64,000 bases of DNA from CBDFGN01 sp965247065 (GCA_965247065.1 CBDFGN010000006.1:1488001-1552000), one strand, 5' to 3'. Numbered from the stretch's first letter, positions 54,198 to 63,898 are shown. Numbers and translations are program-made. The notes: a model not told the origin generated them from the sequence alone.

Positions 54198-55427
54198 CTA
54201 CCTTAATGCTGTCTTTATCAGCTCTTGCGAGGATGAACGTTGCTGTCCTTGACCATTGGGAGTCGGCAGAAGGAAAAGGTCCTGTTGCTCTGCCGATTGG
54301 CGCCATTCACGACTGTCGTGGGCAAGCAAAGGCTCCCGCAGTATCGGATGACCACGCTCCCGGGCCCAGCGATCCGGATTCGGAGCGGTAGTCAGCATCA
54401 TTTTGACCATAAAGGCAAGAGCCTCGGCCTTTGTTCCTGCACGCAGGCCAGGTGTGATCAGATCCGGTTGGGCGATATATCGCCGAGCAGCCGTCTCGAA
54501 AGACTCTGGCAGCCTGCCGAGAATCTGCTGAACGTGATCTGTCGGCGCTCCGACCGCATACGTACCACCACGAATCTCCTCGCTGTAAAAACCAATATGG
54601 GCGATCTCGAAGTCTGTGACTCCCTGCGCTTTCGCTGCCTTGAGATACATTTTGAGGGACGCGTCCTTGTACTTGACCTTGCGACCAACCACGTCGGTGA
54701 GAATGTCCGCCATGTCGTGCGGCGAAATGAGCTCGGGTCCCGTCGGACGGTAACGCTTGCCAATGTGAGGAGAGGGATTAGCGAGCACTCCTGCCGCCAC
54801 ACTGCCAATGTCCTCACTGGAGGGCGGAGCGTTGAGCCCATCACCCCACGGCCCAATGAGCATACCAAAGTGCACGATCGCGGGCAGACCCAACAAATAC
54901 ATAAACGCAAAGATACCGGGATTGATGTAGATGACATCGACTGTGGGCATCCATCGGTAAATGTTGTTTGCGATCCAGTGCTCGCGGGTATGGATGGTTG
55001 GGTGGGCCGGATGTGGGTTCCACCCACTCATCAGGGCCACGACTTCCAGTTTTGCTTCTTCCGCAGCAAGTGCGAAAAGCATCATTCCATGGAGGAGGTT
55101 GGGGGCAACTGGCGGAGAATGGTAGGCACGCTGGACATCGACGAGCGCGCTTCGCAGATCTCTCAGGTCGAACAGATCACCAACAAAGATCTCAGCGCCT
55201 GCATGTTTCAGTTTTTCTGAACGGGCATCTTGTCGCCTTACGAAGGCCCGGACCGGGAATCCCTTCCTCAGAAGCTCCAATACTGCGGGAGCAGCGTTTC
55301 GGCCAGCTGCCCCGGTGACGAGAATTCTGGGTTTGGTTGTCAAAATGTTCTTCTTTTTTAACATTTCCTGTGCAGTAGGGGAACCTGGGTTCCCATTGGC
55401 TGCGGTGTTTAAAATTTTCTGTTTCAT
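54198..55427 (-). CDS. NmrA-family NAD(P)-binding oxidoreductase-like protein
   Basis: About 409 residues from Met 55427 (MKQKILNTAANG); the first Met of the frame lies 13 codons upstream. The Rossmann motif ILVTGAAGRNAAPAVLELL followed by PVRAFVRRQDARSEKLKHAG and EIFVGDLFDLRDLRSALVDV is typical of NmrA-like SDR proteins, which sense or use NAD(P). The remainder is longer than usual NmrA. The coding sequence is distinctly more GC-rich (many gcc, ggc and cgc codons) than its neighbours, suggesting transfer from a GC-rich donor. The last 15 residues may be run-on into a junction near 54230. Confidence 0.82.
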   Translation of the reverse strand: MKQKILNTAANGNPGSPTAQEMLKKKNILTTKPRILVTGAAGRNAAPAVLELLRKGFPVRAFVRRQDARSEKLKHAGAEIFVGDLFDLRDLRSALVDVQRAYHSPPVAPNLLHGMMLFALAAEEAKLEVVALMSGWNPHPAHPTIHTREHWIANNIYRWMPTVDVIYINPGIFAFMYLLGLPAIVHFGMLIGPWGDGLNAPPSSEDIGSVAAGVLANPSPHIGKRYRPTGPELISPHDMADILTDVVGRKVKYKDASLKMYLKAAKAQGVTDFEIAHIGFYSEEIRGGTYAVGAPTDHVQQILGRLPESFETAARRYIAQPDLITPGLRAGTKAEALAFMVKMMLTTAPNPDRWARERGHPILREPLLAHDSREWRQSAEQQDLFLLPTPNGQGQQRSSSQELIKTALR

Positions 55428-55545
55428 GGTTATAATTTTTTGTTGAACGATTTTTTTCCGAACCATTCAAATCAAGTTGATCTTCCGAATGGTTACAATA
55501 GGATAAACGCCTGTGATAAAGGCGTTTCTTTTAGAATTGGCTCAA

Positions 55546-56400
55546 TTACTTGTGTAATTGGCTCAATCGGTACTCGGTGGGAGAAAGCTTATATTTAGTT
55601 TTAAAAGAATTCGAAAAGTGTGCGGTATCACCAAACTGACAATCCTGGGCAATGGAACTGACCCGCTCATCTGACACCATCAATAGCTGTGCGGCTTTTT
55701 CCAGTCGGCGGTTTTTGATGAAGTTAGCCGGACTATCCCCATAAATTTTCTTAAACTCCCGCTTAAATGATGCCAAACTATTATTGGTTAATTCCGAAAG
55801 ATCAGAGATGGATAAGGGTGAAAAGATATGGGCCTCAACCATTTCTTTGAATGAAAATGATTTCTCTGAAAACAGGTTGTGCATGATTTCAATGATAGAT
55901 GGAGCATCTTCTGTCTTCAGGAGCAAAAGAACAATTTCTTTGAACTTCAACACCAATAGTTCCTCATCTACCACAGCGGGATTTTCAAAATAAAAGAGCA
56001 TGCTCTCCATGTATTTTTTTATCAGATCATCCGCTCTGACCAGTGTCATATTTGATCGAAAAGGGATGCGGTTTTTGTTTTTTAAAAATTCCGGTATCTC
56101 TTTTTCATAAATCCTCCTCATTACTTCAGGATAAAAATGAATGGCCACAATGCCAATACGGCCGGTTTTCTTGTCGGGAGTACCCTCATACATGTAATTC
56201 CCACATTTCATCAAGACACCCTCCTCTTGCTGGATAACAATATGTTCTTCTTCGGAATAGGAGTTATTCCCTCCTTCCAACACATATAAAAAACAAGCCT
56301 CATTTGGGAGAGGATTCTGTCTTTTGAAGGGCGGCGTAACTACAGCTTTTTCAAAAACCTTCTTTTCAAATAAATTAATGATCCGATGTTCAATAACCAT
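55546..56400 (-). CDS. AraC-family transcription regulator
   Basis: 284 residues with a variable cupin-like N-terminus and the C-terminal double helix-turn-helix: LSISDLSELTNNSLASFKRE, then SPANFIKNRRLEKAAQLLMV and CQFGDTAHFSNSFKTKYKLS. It sits immediately upstream of the NmrA-like gene on the same strand, with 119 bp between them, and is a likely regulator of it. Confidence 0.92.
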   Translation of the reverse strand: MVIEHRIINLFEKKVFEKAVVTPPFKRQNPLPNEACFLYVLEGGNNSYSEEEHIVIQQEEGVLMKCGNYMYEGTPDKKTGRIGIVAIHFYPEVMRRIYEKEIPEFLKNKNRIPFRSNMTLVRADDLIKKYMESMLFYFENPAVVDEELLVLKFKEIVLLLLKTEDAPSIIEIMHNLFSEKSFSFKEMVEAHIFSPLSISDLSELTNNSLASFKREFKKIYGDSPANFIKNRRLEKAAQLLMVSDERVSSIAQDCQFGDTAHFSNSFKTKYKLSPTEYRLSQLHK

Positions 56401-56418
56401 TTTCGTAGAGCCGATAAA

Positions 56419-56940
56419 CTAGGGTCTTTCGATATTCAATTTTTTCAATCGGGCATTAAGAGTGGTCCGTTTGATTCCCAGCAATTTTGCAGCTCCTCTA
56501 TCCCCACCGATTCGCCAGTGGGTAGAATCCAGGGTCTTCAAAATATGGTTCCTTTCAATTTCACTTAAGCTGGTGATCCTTTCTTTTTGAGAAATGCCCA
56601 TGTTGTATGGAGAAAAATCTCCCAGGTTAAGCTTTTTACCTTTGCTGATAATCACCGCCCTTTCGATGATATTTTCCAATTCTCTAATGTTGCCGGGCCA
56701 ATGGTAATTCATCAAAGAATCCATGACTCGTTTGGGTATGACTCCGATGTCCTTTGCAAACTTAACCGCGTATTTGTGGTAAAAATGCTCAACTAATGGA
56801 GGGATGTCATCCTTTCGCTCTCTCAAAGGGATTGACGTAATTGGGAACACTTTCAGTCGATAATACAGGTCTTCCCGAAATTCCTCTTTAGTCACTGCAG
56901 CCTGAAGGTCTCTATTAGTCCCTGCTATTCTCGCATATCT
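56419..56940 (-). pseudogene. Sigma-54-dependent response regulator (NtrC-type), C-terminal fragment
   Basis: The end of the AAA+ domain (ARIAGTNRDLQAAVTKEEFR, LKVFPITSIPLRERKDDIP, YHWPGNIRELENIIERAVII) and a Fis-type HTH (GGDRGAAKLLGIKRTTLNAR) are present. The Walker A/B motifs and GAFTGA loop are missing. Upstream at 56965 a ribosome-binding site and ATG (GAGGAGTTAATTATG) open a different frame that stops after 16 codons at the junction, so the fragment was joined to the start of another gene. Confidence 0.85.
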
Positions 56941-57123
56941 CTGTTTGCTTTTCGTTTAATTTCATAATTAACTCCTCTTGTTTTTATTGTTTTTGATGCG
57001 TAAATGCCAACAATGGCAGCTAACATGTGTTCTACTGCCAATATCGGCTTTAACTGTAATATTATCATTTTCATAGATTCAAAGGAAAACTGCTGGGAAG
57101 GTTATTCCATGAACCTAAGACCT

Positions 57124-58455
57124 TTAAAATTTACTCTCCATCACCTCGACGCCTTGCCAGGCATCTGGAACGCCCCGGACCATGAATTCTGCTGAATGTT
57201 CAAGATAAAGTTTGGCGGCTTTGTCCTCAGGATTGTTATTTAGAACTTGCTTAAAGAGCGGTGCCGAAACTTCAAATTCTTTGGCAAAGTAGGATTCGAG
57301 TCCTTCTTCGAAATCGACTTTGGTTTTCATTTTGAGCTCAATCATCTTATCAGAATCACCATCAAAGATTTCAAATACTGACATAGCACCTTCTCTGCCT
57401 TTGACTTGGACTTTACCCAGGAAGCGATGGTTATAGTGTTCGGGCTTTTCGATTGTGGATAGCGTGTGTTGACTAACAACTATTGAAGCACCATAAAATT
57501 TGGTCAATCCTTCCATGCGTGCCGCTATATTCACCGAATCTGCAACCGCTGCCGTATCCATTCGCTGTTGGTCTCCAATTATTCCCAGCATCAATAGTCC
57601 GGTATGTATGCCGATTCCAATCTTGATTGGTTTGCGGCCTTTATTCTTTCTATGAGCATTGTACTCAGCAACTTCTTTTTGCATTTCAATAGAGGCGATA
57701 ACTGCGTCTTCTCCCTCGCTTTGATATACCGCCATAATGCCATCTCCGTAGAAATGATTAACAAAACCGTTATTCTCTTTGATGATTGGGCCCACTCGGC
57801 TCAGATAGGCATTCAAGAAATTGAATGTCTGCTTGGGAGACATACTTTCCGAGAGGGTGCTGTAGGATCGGATATCAGAAAACAGAATGGTCATCTCTCC
57901 CTGGATTTGATCACCTAATCCCACCTCGACAATAGATTCCCTTCCCAGTGTTCTCAAAAATTCATGAGGGACAAATCGCCCATAAGCATGATTGATTTTT
58001 TGCAGATCTGTATTGGCTTTTTTGAGTGCCTCTTCGGCCTTTTTTCTACGGGTGATATCTTTAAATATGACTACTGCACCTAACAGATTGCCATTGTCAT
58101 CCTTTATGGGGGTACTGACATACTCTACTGGAAAAAAGGATCCATCTTTTCTCCAAAAAATCTCATCGTCTACATGATGGATTTTACCGTCTTTAAAAGC
58201 TGCATAAATAGGACATGTTTTAACATCATAAGCAGTACCGTCCGGCTTGGTATGGTGAATGACATCATGTTGGTGTTTGTTGATCAGCTCTTCCAACTCC
58301 CAACCGACCAACCGAGCCGCAGTCTCATTCACAAAAGTGGTATACCCTCGGTTATCCAGGCCGTAAATCCCTTATCCAACTGATTGCAAAATCAGTTCAT
58401 GGTGTCTTTGAAGCTGTTCCAACTCCTTTTTGACCTCCTGAATTTTTTTCCCCAT
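57124..58455 (-). pseudogene. PAS-domain class III adenylate/guanylate cyclase with in-frame TAA at codon 28
   Basis: ATG at 58455 starts MGKKIQEVKKELEQLQRHHE; codon 28 is TAA (58372-58374) where GAA is expected (VG-E-GIYGLDNRGYTTFV). The frame then runs to 57124, giving 402 residues from the Met at 58332. Domains: coiled-coil start, PAS (TAARLVGWELEELINKHQHD, DGSFFPVEYVSTPI), linker helix and cyclase with metal aspartates in FSDIRSYSTLSE and YGDGIMAVY and Asn/Arg in DSVNIAARME. The layout is soluble and redox- or ligand-sensing by its PAS domain. Truncated start or re-initiation at 58332 is possible. Confidence 0.87.
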
Positions 58456-58714
58456 AGTTGTTGGCGTTTGATTCACTAATCTAAGTACTACCACCCGACC
58501 GTCAAACTCAAACTTGGGTAAGGGTTAAGTGAACCAAAAAACCTTGAAGAGGGAAGCAAAGAGAGAGAAGCCAACCTATCTTCGCCTTTATTAAGGATGT
58601 TTATCCCTTAGAAAACAAACGATGAACCGACCTGTTCCATCCATAATCCTTTGTAATTTTAAATCCAGGAGCGCAACACCTTGATCATGTCCGTTAGCGA
58701 CTATTAAGAAGGGA

Positions 58715-59062
58715 ATGGAGATCACATTTGAATTCTGGTACTTGTTGCCAATCTCAATTTTGATTGCAACAATTGCAAGGTCCTCCGGAATTGGCGGAGC
58801 AGTATTTTTCTCACCCCTTTTTATGCTTGTCTTAAAGCTGGACCTCAAAGTTGCGGTTGGGACAGCTTTAGCAACCGAACTATTTGGCTTTGCCTCAGGC
58901 CTGATCGCCTATTATAGAACAAAACTAATTGACTTATGGGTTGAGAGATCAAGCGCAACTATCAACTACTCAGTACCAGCTTTCGGTGTCGAGATCGAAA
59001 TGATGAATGACTCGATAAGCCTGGCCAGCATTTTTGTTCAACGCGGTGCTGCGTCTCCCTGA
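58715..59062 (+). pseudogene. TauE/SafE-family membrane permease, N-terminal fragment
   Basis: The first about 75 residues fit the first half of a sulfite-exporter TauE/SafE permease: FEFWYLLPISILIATIARSS, GIGGAVFFSPLFMLVLKLDL and VAVGTALATELFGFASGLIA. After KLIDLWV the sequence becomes unlike the family and ends at 59060-59062; the family normally has about 260 residues. Truncated by rearrangement. Confidence 0.75.
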
Positions 59063-59300
59063 GGGAAAGACGGCCGTCCCCAACCTTTTTCCGGCGTCTA
59101 ATCCAGCAATGCTGGACCACAATCTTCCCGCTTAAGTTGCTCTAGTCATTCGAGTGTGACCATTCGGGTGTGGGTGCCAGTATGGTGTGTGATAACGTGG
59201 GTTCTTTCTTCCGCATAAGTTTTTCTCCGGTTCACGAACCTTCCCGGAATAAATAATAATCCATTATTAGCTAAAACCAAAAATCAACCTTTCCGATCCT

Positions 59301-60131
59301 TTAGATTTCAAAGTCTTCATCATCAATCTGTGGGTTCAGTTTAAGATCCAAAAATTCGTAAACCTCAAATAAACCAATGTCATCATAAATCGCTTGGCGT
59401 ATCGGTAGATAATTTTCTTTATCGATTAGCAATTCCATTTTTCTGGCGTAAAAATTCGGAACGGTTATTTTCTTTCCTTCAGGCACAAACGCATACTTAT
59501 CTAGTTCCGGATTCAATTCAATAATTTTATGTTCATTTACAATGAGATTTCGGGCAATATCTCTTGGGGTCTCTTCCTTAACCGGGACATAATCCAAATA
59601 CCTGAAAATCTTATTATCCATTTCAATTCGGTAGACTTCCCTGCCCTCCCATACTGTTTCACCTTTATACCTAAACATAGTCTGGTCCTGTCCATAGGCC
59701 TGTCTAATCACTTTCCCAAAGTATTCAAATCCAGCTTCATAAATTGTATGATGATTTTGGCTCCTCATCGATTCCCCAAAAGGATCAAGTTTCAGTTTAA
59801 AATAAGGAAACCCGGTTGGATCATAGATGGCTTTATTTTTATTGGCCCCATCCACGTAGGCTAATTCTGAACCTTTGTCAGGGTAAATCATATAAAAATA
59901 ACACTTCTTGGGCCGGGTGGAGTATTTAACTGAATATTCTCCCGAAATCAGACTACCATCAAATCTTTCCGAATTACGTAGATCGTAAGTCAAAGTACGG
60001 ATACCCTCAATGGAAGAAAGCATGTTTTGAATGATTCTGTCAGGGCTTATTTCAGTATGCTGACTTTGAGACGAACCGGGAAATGTTGACAAAGACAATA
60101 CGATAAAAGTGAAAATTCTGAGGTAGTTCAC
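59301..60131 (-). CDS. DUF1571-family secreted protein with LysM-like segment
   Basis: 276 residues with a signal peptide (FTFIVLSLSTFPGSSQSQ). The DUF1571 pattern (outer-membrane lipoprotein-sorting-like fold) is visible: LSSIEGIRTLTYDLRNSERF, SGEYSVKYSTRPKKCYFYMI and GKVIRQAYGQDQTMFRYKGE. Near the C-terminus ETPRDIARNLIVNEHKIIEL with PEGKKITVP looks like a LysM peptidoglycan-binding motif inserted in the domain. It is 39 bp downstream of the OB-fold gene and on the same strand. Confidence 0.72.
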   Translation of the reverse strand: MNYLRIFTFIVLSLSTFPGSSQSQHTEISPDRIIQNMLSSIEGIRTLTYDLRNSERFDGSLISGEYSVKYSTRPKKCYFYMIYPDKGSELAYVDGANKNKAIYDPTGFPYFKLKLDPFGESMRSQNHHTIYEAGFEYFGKVIRQAYGQDQTMFRYKGETVWEGREVYRIEMDNKIFRYLDYVPVKEETPRDIARNLIVNEHKIIELNPELDKYAFVPEGKKITVPNFYARKMELLIDKENYLPIRQAIYDDIGLFEVYEFLDLKLNPQIDDEDFEI

Positions 60132-60170
60132 GAGAATGGAATATTGGGCAGCCCGATAGCAGTGTTGACC

Positions 60171-60641
60171 TTAAAATATAATATCGCTTTTCTCTACGAT
60201 GACGTCCTCATATAATTCCAGGTCTTCATCAATTTCAGCTCCTGATCGGATTACACCCTTGATTTTAATGTACTCACCAATTTGTAGGCCTTGTACATTT
60301 GCGTTGGTTTCTAGCATGAAGGTAGAACTTACACCTACTTTTTCATCCTTGTCTTTTAACACAATAACTTTTTGATTCTTTTGATCCTCAAAAATGGCGT
60401 CGATAGGTCCCTTAACAATAATTACTTTTGATTCCCCATCTTCGGCTAAGTATTTGGCATTTGCTGCATCAGGATCATTCAAAAATTCTTGAACGAGTTC
60501 TGCTGACTCTAGCTCAACAAAGGCCTTAACACTTTGGACATCTCTGTGAGGCATGTTCAACAAATAAGCCACATAGCCTATACCTATTAATATGGCGATG
60601 GCCCCGGTCAGTAACAGTTTTTTAACTAATGACTTTTTCAT
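60171..60641 (-). CDS. OB-fold (tRNA_anti-like) membrane-anchored protein
   Basis: 156 residues: N-terminal membrane anchor (LLLTGAIAILIGIGYVAYLL), then an OB-fold-like beta barrel of the tRNA_anti-like family (SKVIIVKGPIDAIFEDQKNQ, STFMLETNANVQGLQIGEYI, KIKGVIRSGAEIDEDLELYE). Such Bacteroidota proteins are exported and of unknown function. An upstream truncated copy joined to an IS3 remnant follows at 60667-61064, and another at 35999-36403. Confidence 0.8.
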   Translation of the reverse strand: MKKSLVKKLLLTGAIAILIGIGYVAYLLNMPHRDVQSVKAFVELESAELVQEFLNDPDAANAKYLAEDGESKVIIVKGPIDAIFEDQKNQKVIVLKDKDEKVGVSSTFMLETNANVQGLQIGEYIKIKGVIRSGAEIDEDLELYEDVIVEKSDIIF

Positions 60642-60666
60642 CGAGTTATTTTTTGATTAAGCATTT

Positions 60667-60994
60667 TCATTGTTTTTCCACATCCTTAGAGGCATCATGG
60701 ACCAGGCTTAAGTCGGCATACATCTTTTTCAATCGTGCGTTCTCTTCTTCCAGCTCTTTTAGCCGTTTGAGCTGATTAATGCTCAACCCACTATACTTAG
60801 CTTTCCAATTATGGAAAGTACCCGTACTGATGCCATGCTCCCGGCAGATGTCCGTCAGCGGGAGACCTCTCTCTAGCTGATCAAGAATCGAGATGATCTG
60901 GCTTTCGGTAAATCTTGTTTTTTTCATAGTCGTATCATTTGAAATTAAAGATTTGACTCCAATTTCAAATGGCAAACTTTCAGGGAAGCTTACA
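60667..60994 (-). pseudogene. IS3-family orfA remnant (second copy)
   Basis: Encodes MKKTRFTESQIISILDQLER, ICREHGISTGTFHNWKAKYS and a truncated tail HDASKDVEKQ. No orfB follows: the element ends directly at the leader of the intact OB-fold gene. Its start side carries the same IS end and run-on as at 36332. Confidence 0.85.
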
Positions 60995-61064
60995 ACATAG
61001 CCGATACCTATTAATATGGCGATGGCCCCGGTAAGTAACAGTTTCTTAACTAATGACTTTTTTA
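60995..61064 (-). pseudogene. 5' end of a second OB-fold gene cut by IS3 (identical junction)
   Basis: Reads KKSLVKKLLLTGAIAILIGI GYV up to GGCTATGT, then the IS3 end. The initiator ATG is changed to ATA here. The flanking leader (CGAAGTATTTTTTAATTAAG on the plus strand) matches the leaders at 36410 and 60645. Confidence 0.8.
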
Positions 61065-61178
61065 TCGAAGTATTTTTTAATTAAGCATTTTCATTCCTTT
61101 TCCAGTAACAACGGAGCAATTGCACACAGGATGCTGATATGGGTCTGAATAGGTATTAATTTCTAAACTGAGACCTTA

Positions 61179-62320
61179 TTACTGTGTTGAGGCAGATTTA
61201 ATGGATTGGAGGTATTTGGATGGCGTTTGACCGGTTTGGTTTTTAAAAATTCTATTCATTGAGGCTTTAGAATTAAATCCGCACTCAAGTGCTATTCCCA
61301 GGATGGTTATGTTTTTATACCTGGGATCTTTTAGTTTTTCCTTTAGTTCCTTTATTCGATAGCGATTTATAAAATCGAAGAAATTTTTTTTCAGACTGTC
61401 ATTAAGAAACATAGACAAATGATGTGACGGGATGTTCAGGCTCAATGCTAAATCATCTACTGTCAACCTGCTTTTTAAATAGGGTTTTTCCTTATCCATC
61501 AAAGCTGTCAGAGTTTGATCAAAATTTTCCAGTTCCAGGACCTTCAATATGTTCTTTTTGAATTCCTGAGATGTTTTACTTGGACCATCTGATTCGGGTT
61601 CCTGAATTTTTACATGCGAAAAAATAAGAGTTTGTCTCATGCCGTAATAACCTAACCCAAAAATCCAGACTGAGGCAATAGAGAAAATGAATTTTTCAGT
61701 TTCTATAGTAGTACCATAATATGTATTGAATACTATAATACCGTAAATGAAGAGGGTTAAAATGCTAATGCTATAAACCAGAAACTTGATCCAGTTGAGA
61801 TCTACAGTTTCCGTGAAGGAAAAGTAATTTCTAATATTTTTTTGATGCTTGCTCACTATTAGCAGGACCAACACTAAGTAGATGGGATCGTAAGTAGCCT
61901 GCCTGCTGACAATATGCCAAGAATTAACGGAGGATCATTTTGTATCACCTGTTCGTAGTATAGGAGTTTGTTTTCCCCACTCTTTAAATAAAAGGGCAAC
62001 AAAATGAGATTGCAAAGGAGGAACGGTAGAAAATGCCAGGAATATTTCCTTTTAAATCCCGGGGTTTGCGACATGTAATTGTCAACATAGAAATACAATA
62101 AGGGGCCGTAAAGGAATACGAATGACCAAGTAGATCCTATCAAATGAGGATACTGGTCATAATAGCCAGTAAACTGAAGATAATTGATAATAATTTGAAC
62201 GAATAACATAAACAGCCACATGGCTAACACCTTGTCGCAAATGGTCCCATTTTGCTTTCTATATAATAGCAAAGAGAAGAAGAGCGCTTGCACCGCACCG
62301 ATAGCTATAATTGTATTCAT
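61179..62320 (-). pseudogene. 7TM-AraC-type transcription regulator, split by a frameshift
   Basis: Two frames overlap at 61874: the first (61874-62320) gives the membrane sensor start MNTIIAIGAVQALFFSLLLY and helices FMLFVQIIINYLQFTGYYDQ, FVFLYGPLLYFYVDNYMSQT. The second (61179-61874) gives further helices and the C-terminal AraC HTH (YLKSRLTVDDLALSLNIPSH, NITILGIALECGFNSKASMN). Together they make one typical 7TM-AraC protein of about 378 residues. A single indel near 61875-61900 explains the split. Confidence 0.88.
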
Positions 62321-62536
62321 TGAAGATCAAGATGCTCTAAACTCAACCGTATTACAAGTTCAAAATCTAAAGTTATCCTCAAAATCTCCATTAAGGACCT
62401 AGGGCAAAAGAAGTCTCAAATAGGAAAATAAGACCTTCTCATTAGAAAATTTTCATCCCCTTAGAATAAACCTTTCGTTATGAAGGGAAAATCGTTTTAA
62501 CTCAAAATCGAATATTTAGATTAAGAATTCAAAGAC

Positions 62537-63097
62537 ATGAAAAAGTTAGCATTGATTATCACATTGACGGTGGCATTTACAAGATTAAATGCCCAAGACA
62601 ACTTCATCACCAAATCCGGTTATGTTTCTTTTTTCTCTACAACACCTATTGAAGATATTAGGTCTGAAAATTTTAAGGTGGTGAGTAGGATCAATATCAC
62701 CACCGGGGATTTGGCTTTTTCGGTGCCAATACAAAGCTTCGAATTTGAAAAGGCTTTGATGCAAAAGCATTTCAATTCCAAGGACTTTATGGATTCCAAG
62801 AGCTTTCCTAAAGCCAAGTTTAAGGGTCAAATCTTGGATATGAACCAAATTGATTTAAAAAGGGATGGTACGTACGAAGTGGAGGTAAAAGGGGATTTTT
62901 TTATACACGGAGTTGAGAAAAAAGGTTTTATAGCCAAAGCAACTTTAAAGGTGAAGAACTCCAAAATTGAAGGATACTCCAAGTTTAAGGTAAGAGTTGC
63001 TGATTTTAATATAGAGATGCCTGCTAAAAAGAAGGATAACGTGGCCGAGAACGTAGAAGTTGAGCTTAAATTAACTTACGATTTAGTACAGGCTTAA
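62537..63097 (+). CDS. YceI-family periplasmic lipocalin-like protein
   Basis: 186 residues with a signal peptide (ALIITLTVAFTRLNAQDN). The YceI pattern is complete: KVVSRINITTGDLAFSVPIQ, FEKALMQKHFNSKDFMDSKS, FPKAKFKGQILDMNQIDLKR and VKGDFFIHGVEKKGFIAKA. It binds polyisoprenoid-type or amphiphilic ligands in family members. It is 86 bp upstream of the NDH-2-like gene, with an internal hairpin-like run (AAGGGTTATC and GATAACCCTT) between them. Confidence 0.93.
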   Translation: MKKLALIITLTVAFTRLNAQDNFITKSGYVSFFSTTPIEDIRSENFKVVSRINITTGDLAFSVPIQSFEFEKALMQKHFNSKDFMDSKSFPKAKFKGQILDMNQIDLKRDGTYEVEVKGDFFIHGVEKKGFIAKATLKVKNSKIEGYSKFKVRVADFNIEMPAKKKDNVAENVEVELKLTYDLVQA

Positions 63098-63103
63098 AAT
63101 TAT

Positions 63104-63139
63104 TTGGTAAGGGTTATCATACTTAAAATAGATAACCCT
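63104..63139 (+). terminator. Hairpin after the YceI-family gene
   Basis: AAGGGTTATC (63109-63118) and GATAACCCTT (63131-63140) pair perfectly across a 12-base loop just after the YceI stop. The next bases GCTTTATAC give no T-run, so it may be an attenuator rather than a strong terminator. Confidence 0.55.
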
Positions 63140-63183
63140 TGCTTTATACACGGATAAGAATAATAAAATAAATTTTCTATTCC

Positions 63184-63898
63184 ATGAACATTCCCAGAGT
63201 AAATTTACCCAGAGTAGTAATTGTAGGAGGAGGATTTGCTGGTTTAAGCGTAGCAAAAAGGCTGAAAGAATGTTTGGGTCAATACCCGGGTTGCCGGATA
63301 CGACGGTGAAGAAGTGAAAACAAATTCCCGAAAAGATTTGCCTGCCAAAACTTTGATCTGGGCAGCTGGAGTAAAAGGAGCACCGGTAAAAGGCATTCCC
63401 ATTATAAATCCGGCAGGTAGGTTTATAGTCGATAAATTCAATAGGGTGTCGGGTTACAATAGTATTTTTTCGGCCGGAGATGTTGCATCCATGATCTCAA
63501 AAGAATATCCTAAAGGACACCCTATGCTCGCTACTGTCGCTATACTACAAGGAGAAATTTTAGGTAGAAATATTGACAGTATAATCAAGGACAAGCCTCT
63601 TAAATCCTTTAGTTATAATAGTCGGGGAACGATGGCCACCATAAGAAGGAACAAAGTGGTAGTGGACCTGACCAAGTTAAGATTTCAGGGTACTTTCGCC
63701 TGGTATATTTGGATGTTGGTTCATTTGATATTATTAGTAGGATTTAGAAATAAGCTTATAGCTCTAATTAACTGGGTCTGGAGCTATTTCAATTATGATA
63801 AAGGAGTTCGCCTTATTATAAGGCCTTTCAAAAGAAAGAAATTAAGAATTCTTGAGCCGCATAAAAGTCCTGGTTTGGTTGTAAACCAATCGTTATGA
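63184..63898 (+). pseudogene. Type II NADH dehydrogenase-like flavoprotein with internal deletion
   Basis: The start MNIPRVNLPRVVIVGGGFAG with LSVAKRLKE is a normal FAD-binding beginning. After 30 codons it joins, in another frame, DGEEVKTNSRKDLPAKTLIW AAGVKG, which in NDH-2 enzymes lies about 200 residues later. From there the protein is complete, including the second flavin motif SIFSAGDVASM, the C-terminal membrane-binding part (WYIWMLVHLILLVGF) and a basic end. Thus the NADH-binding half is deleted. It should not be active. Confidence 0.87.

Noticed and set aside
54240..55220. 326-codon plus-strand frame opposite the NmrA-like gene
   Set aside because: Long antisense frames are expected in GC-rich coding DNA; composition is not protein-like.
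6299..58374. Stop-codon reassignment or selenocysteine-type recoding
   Set aside because: TAA, TAG and TGA all occur as interruptions, and many intact genes end with each of them; no recoding structure seen.
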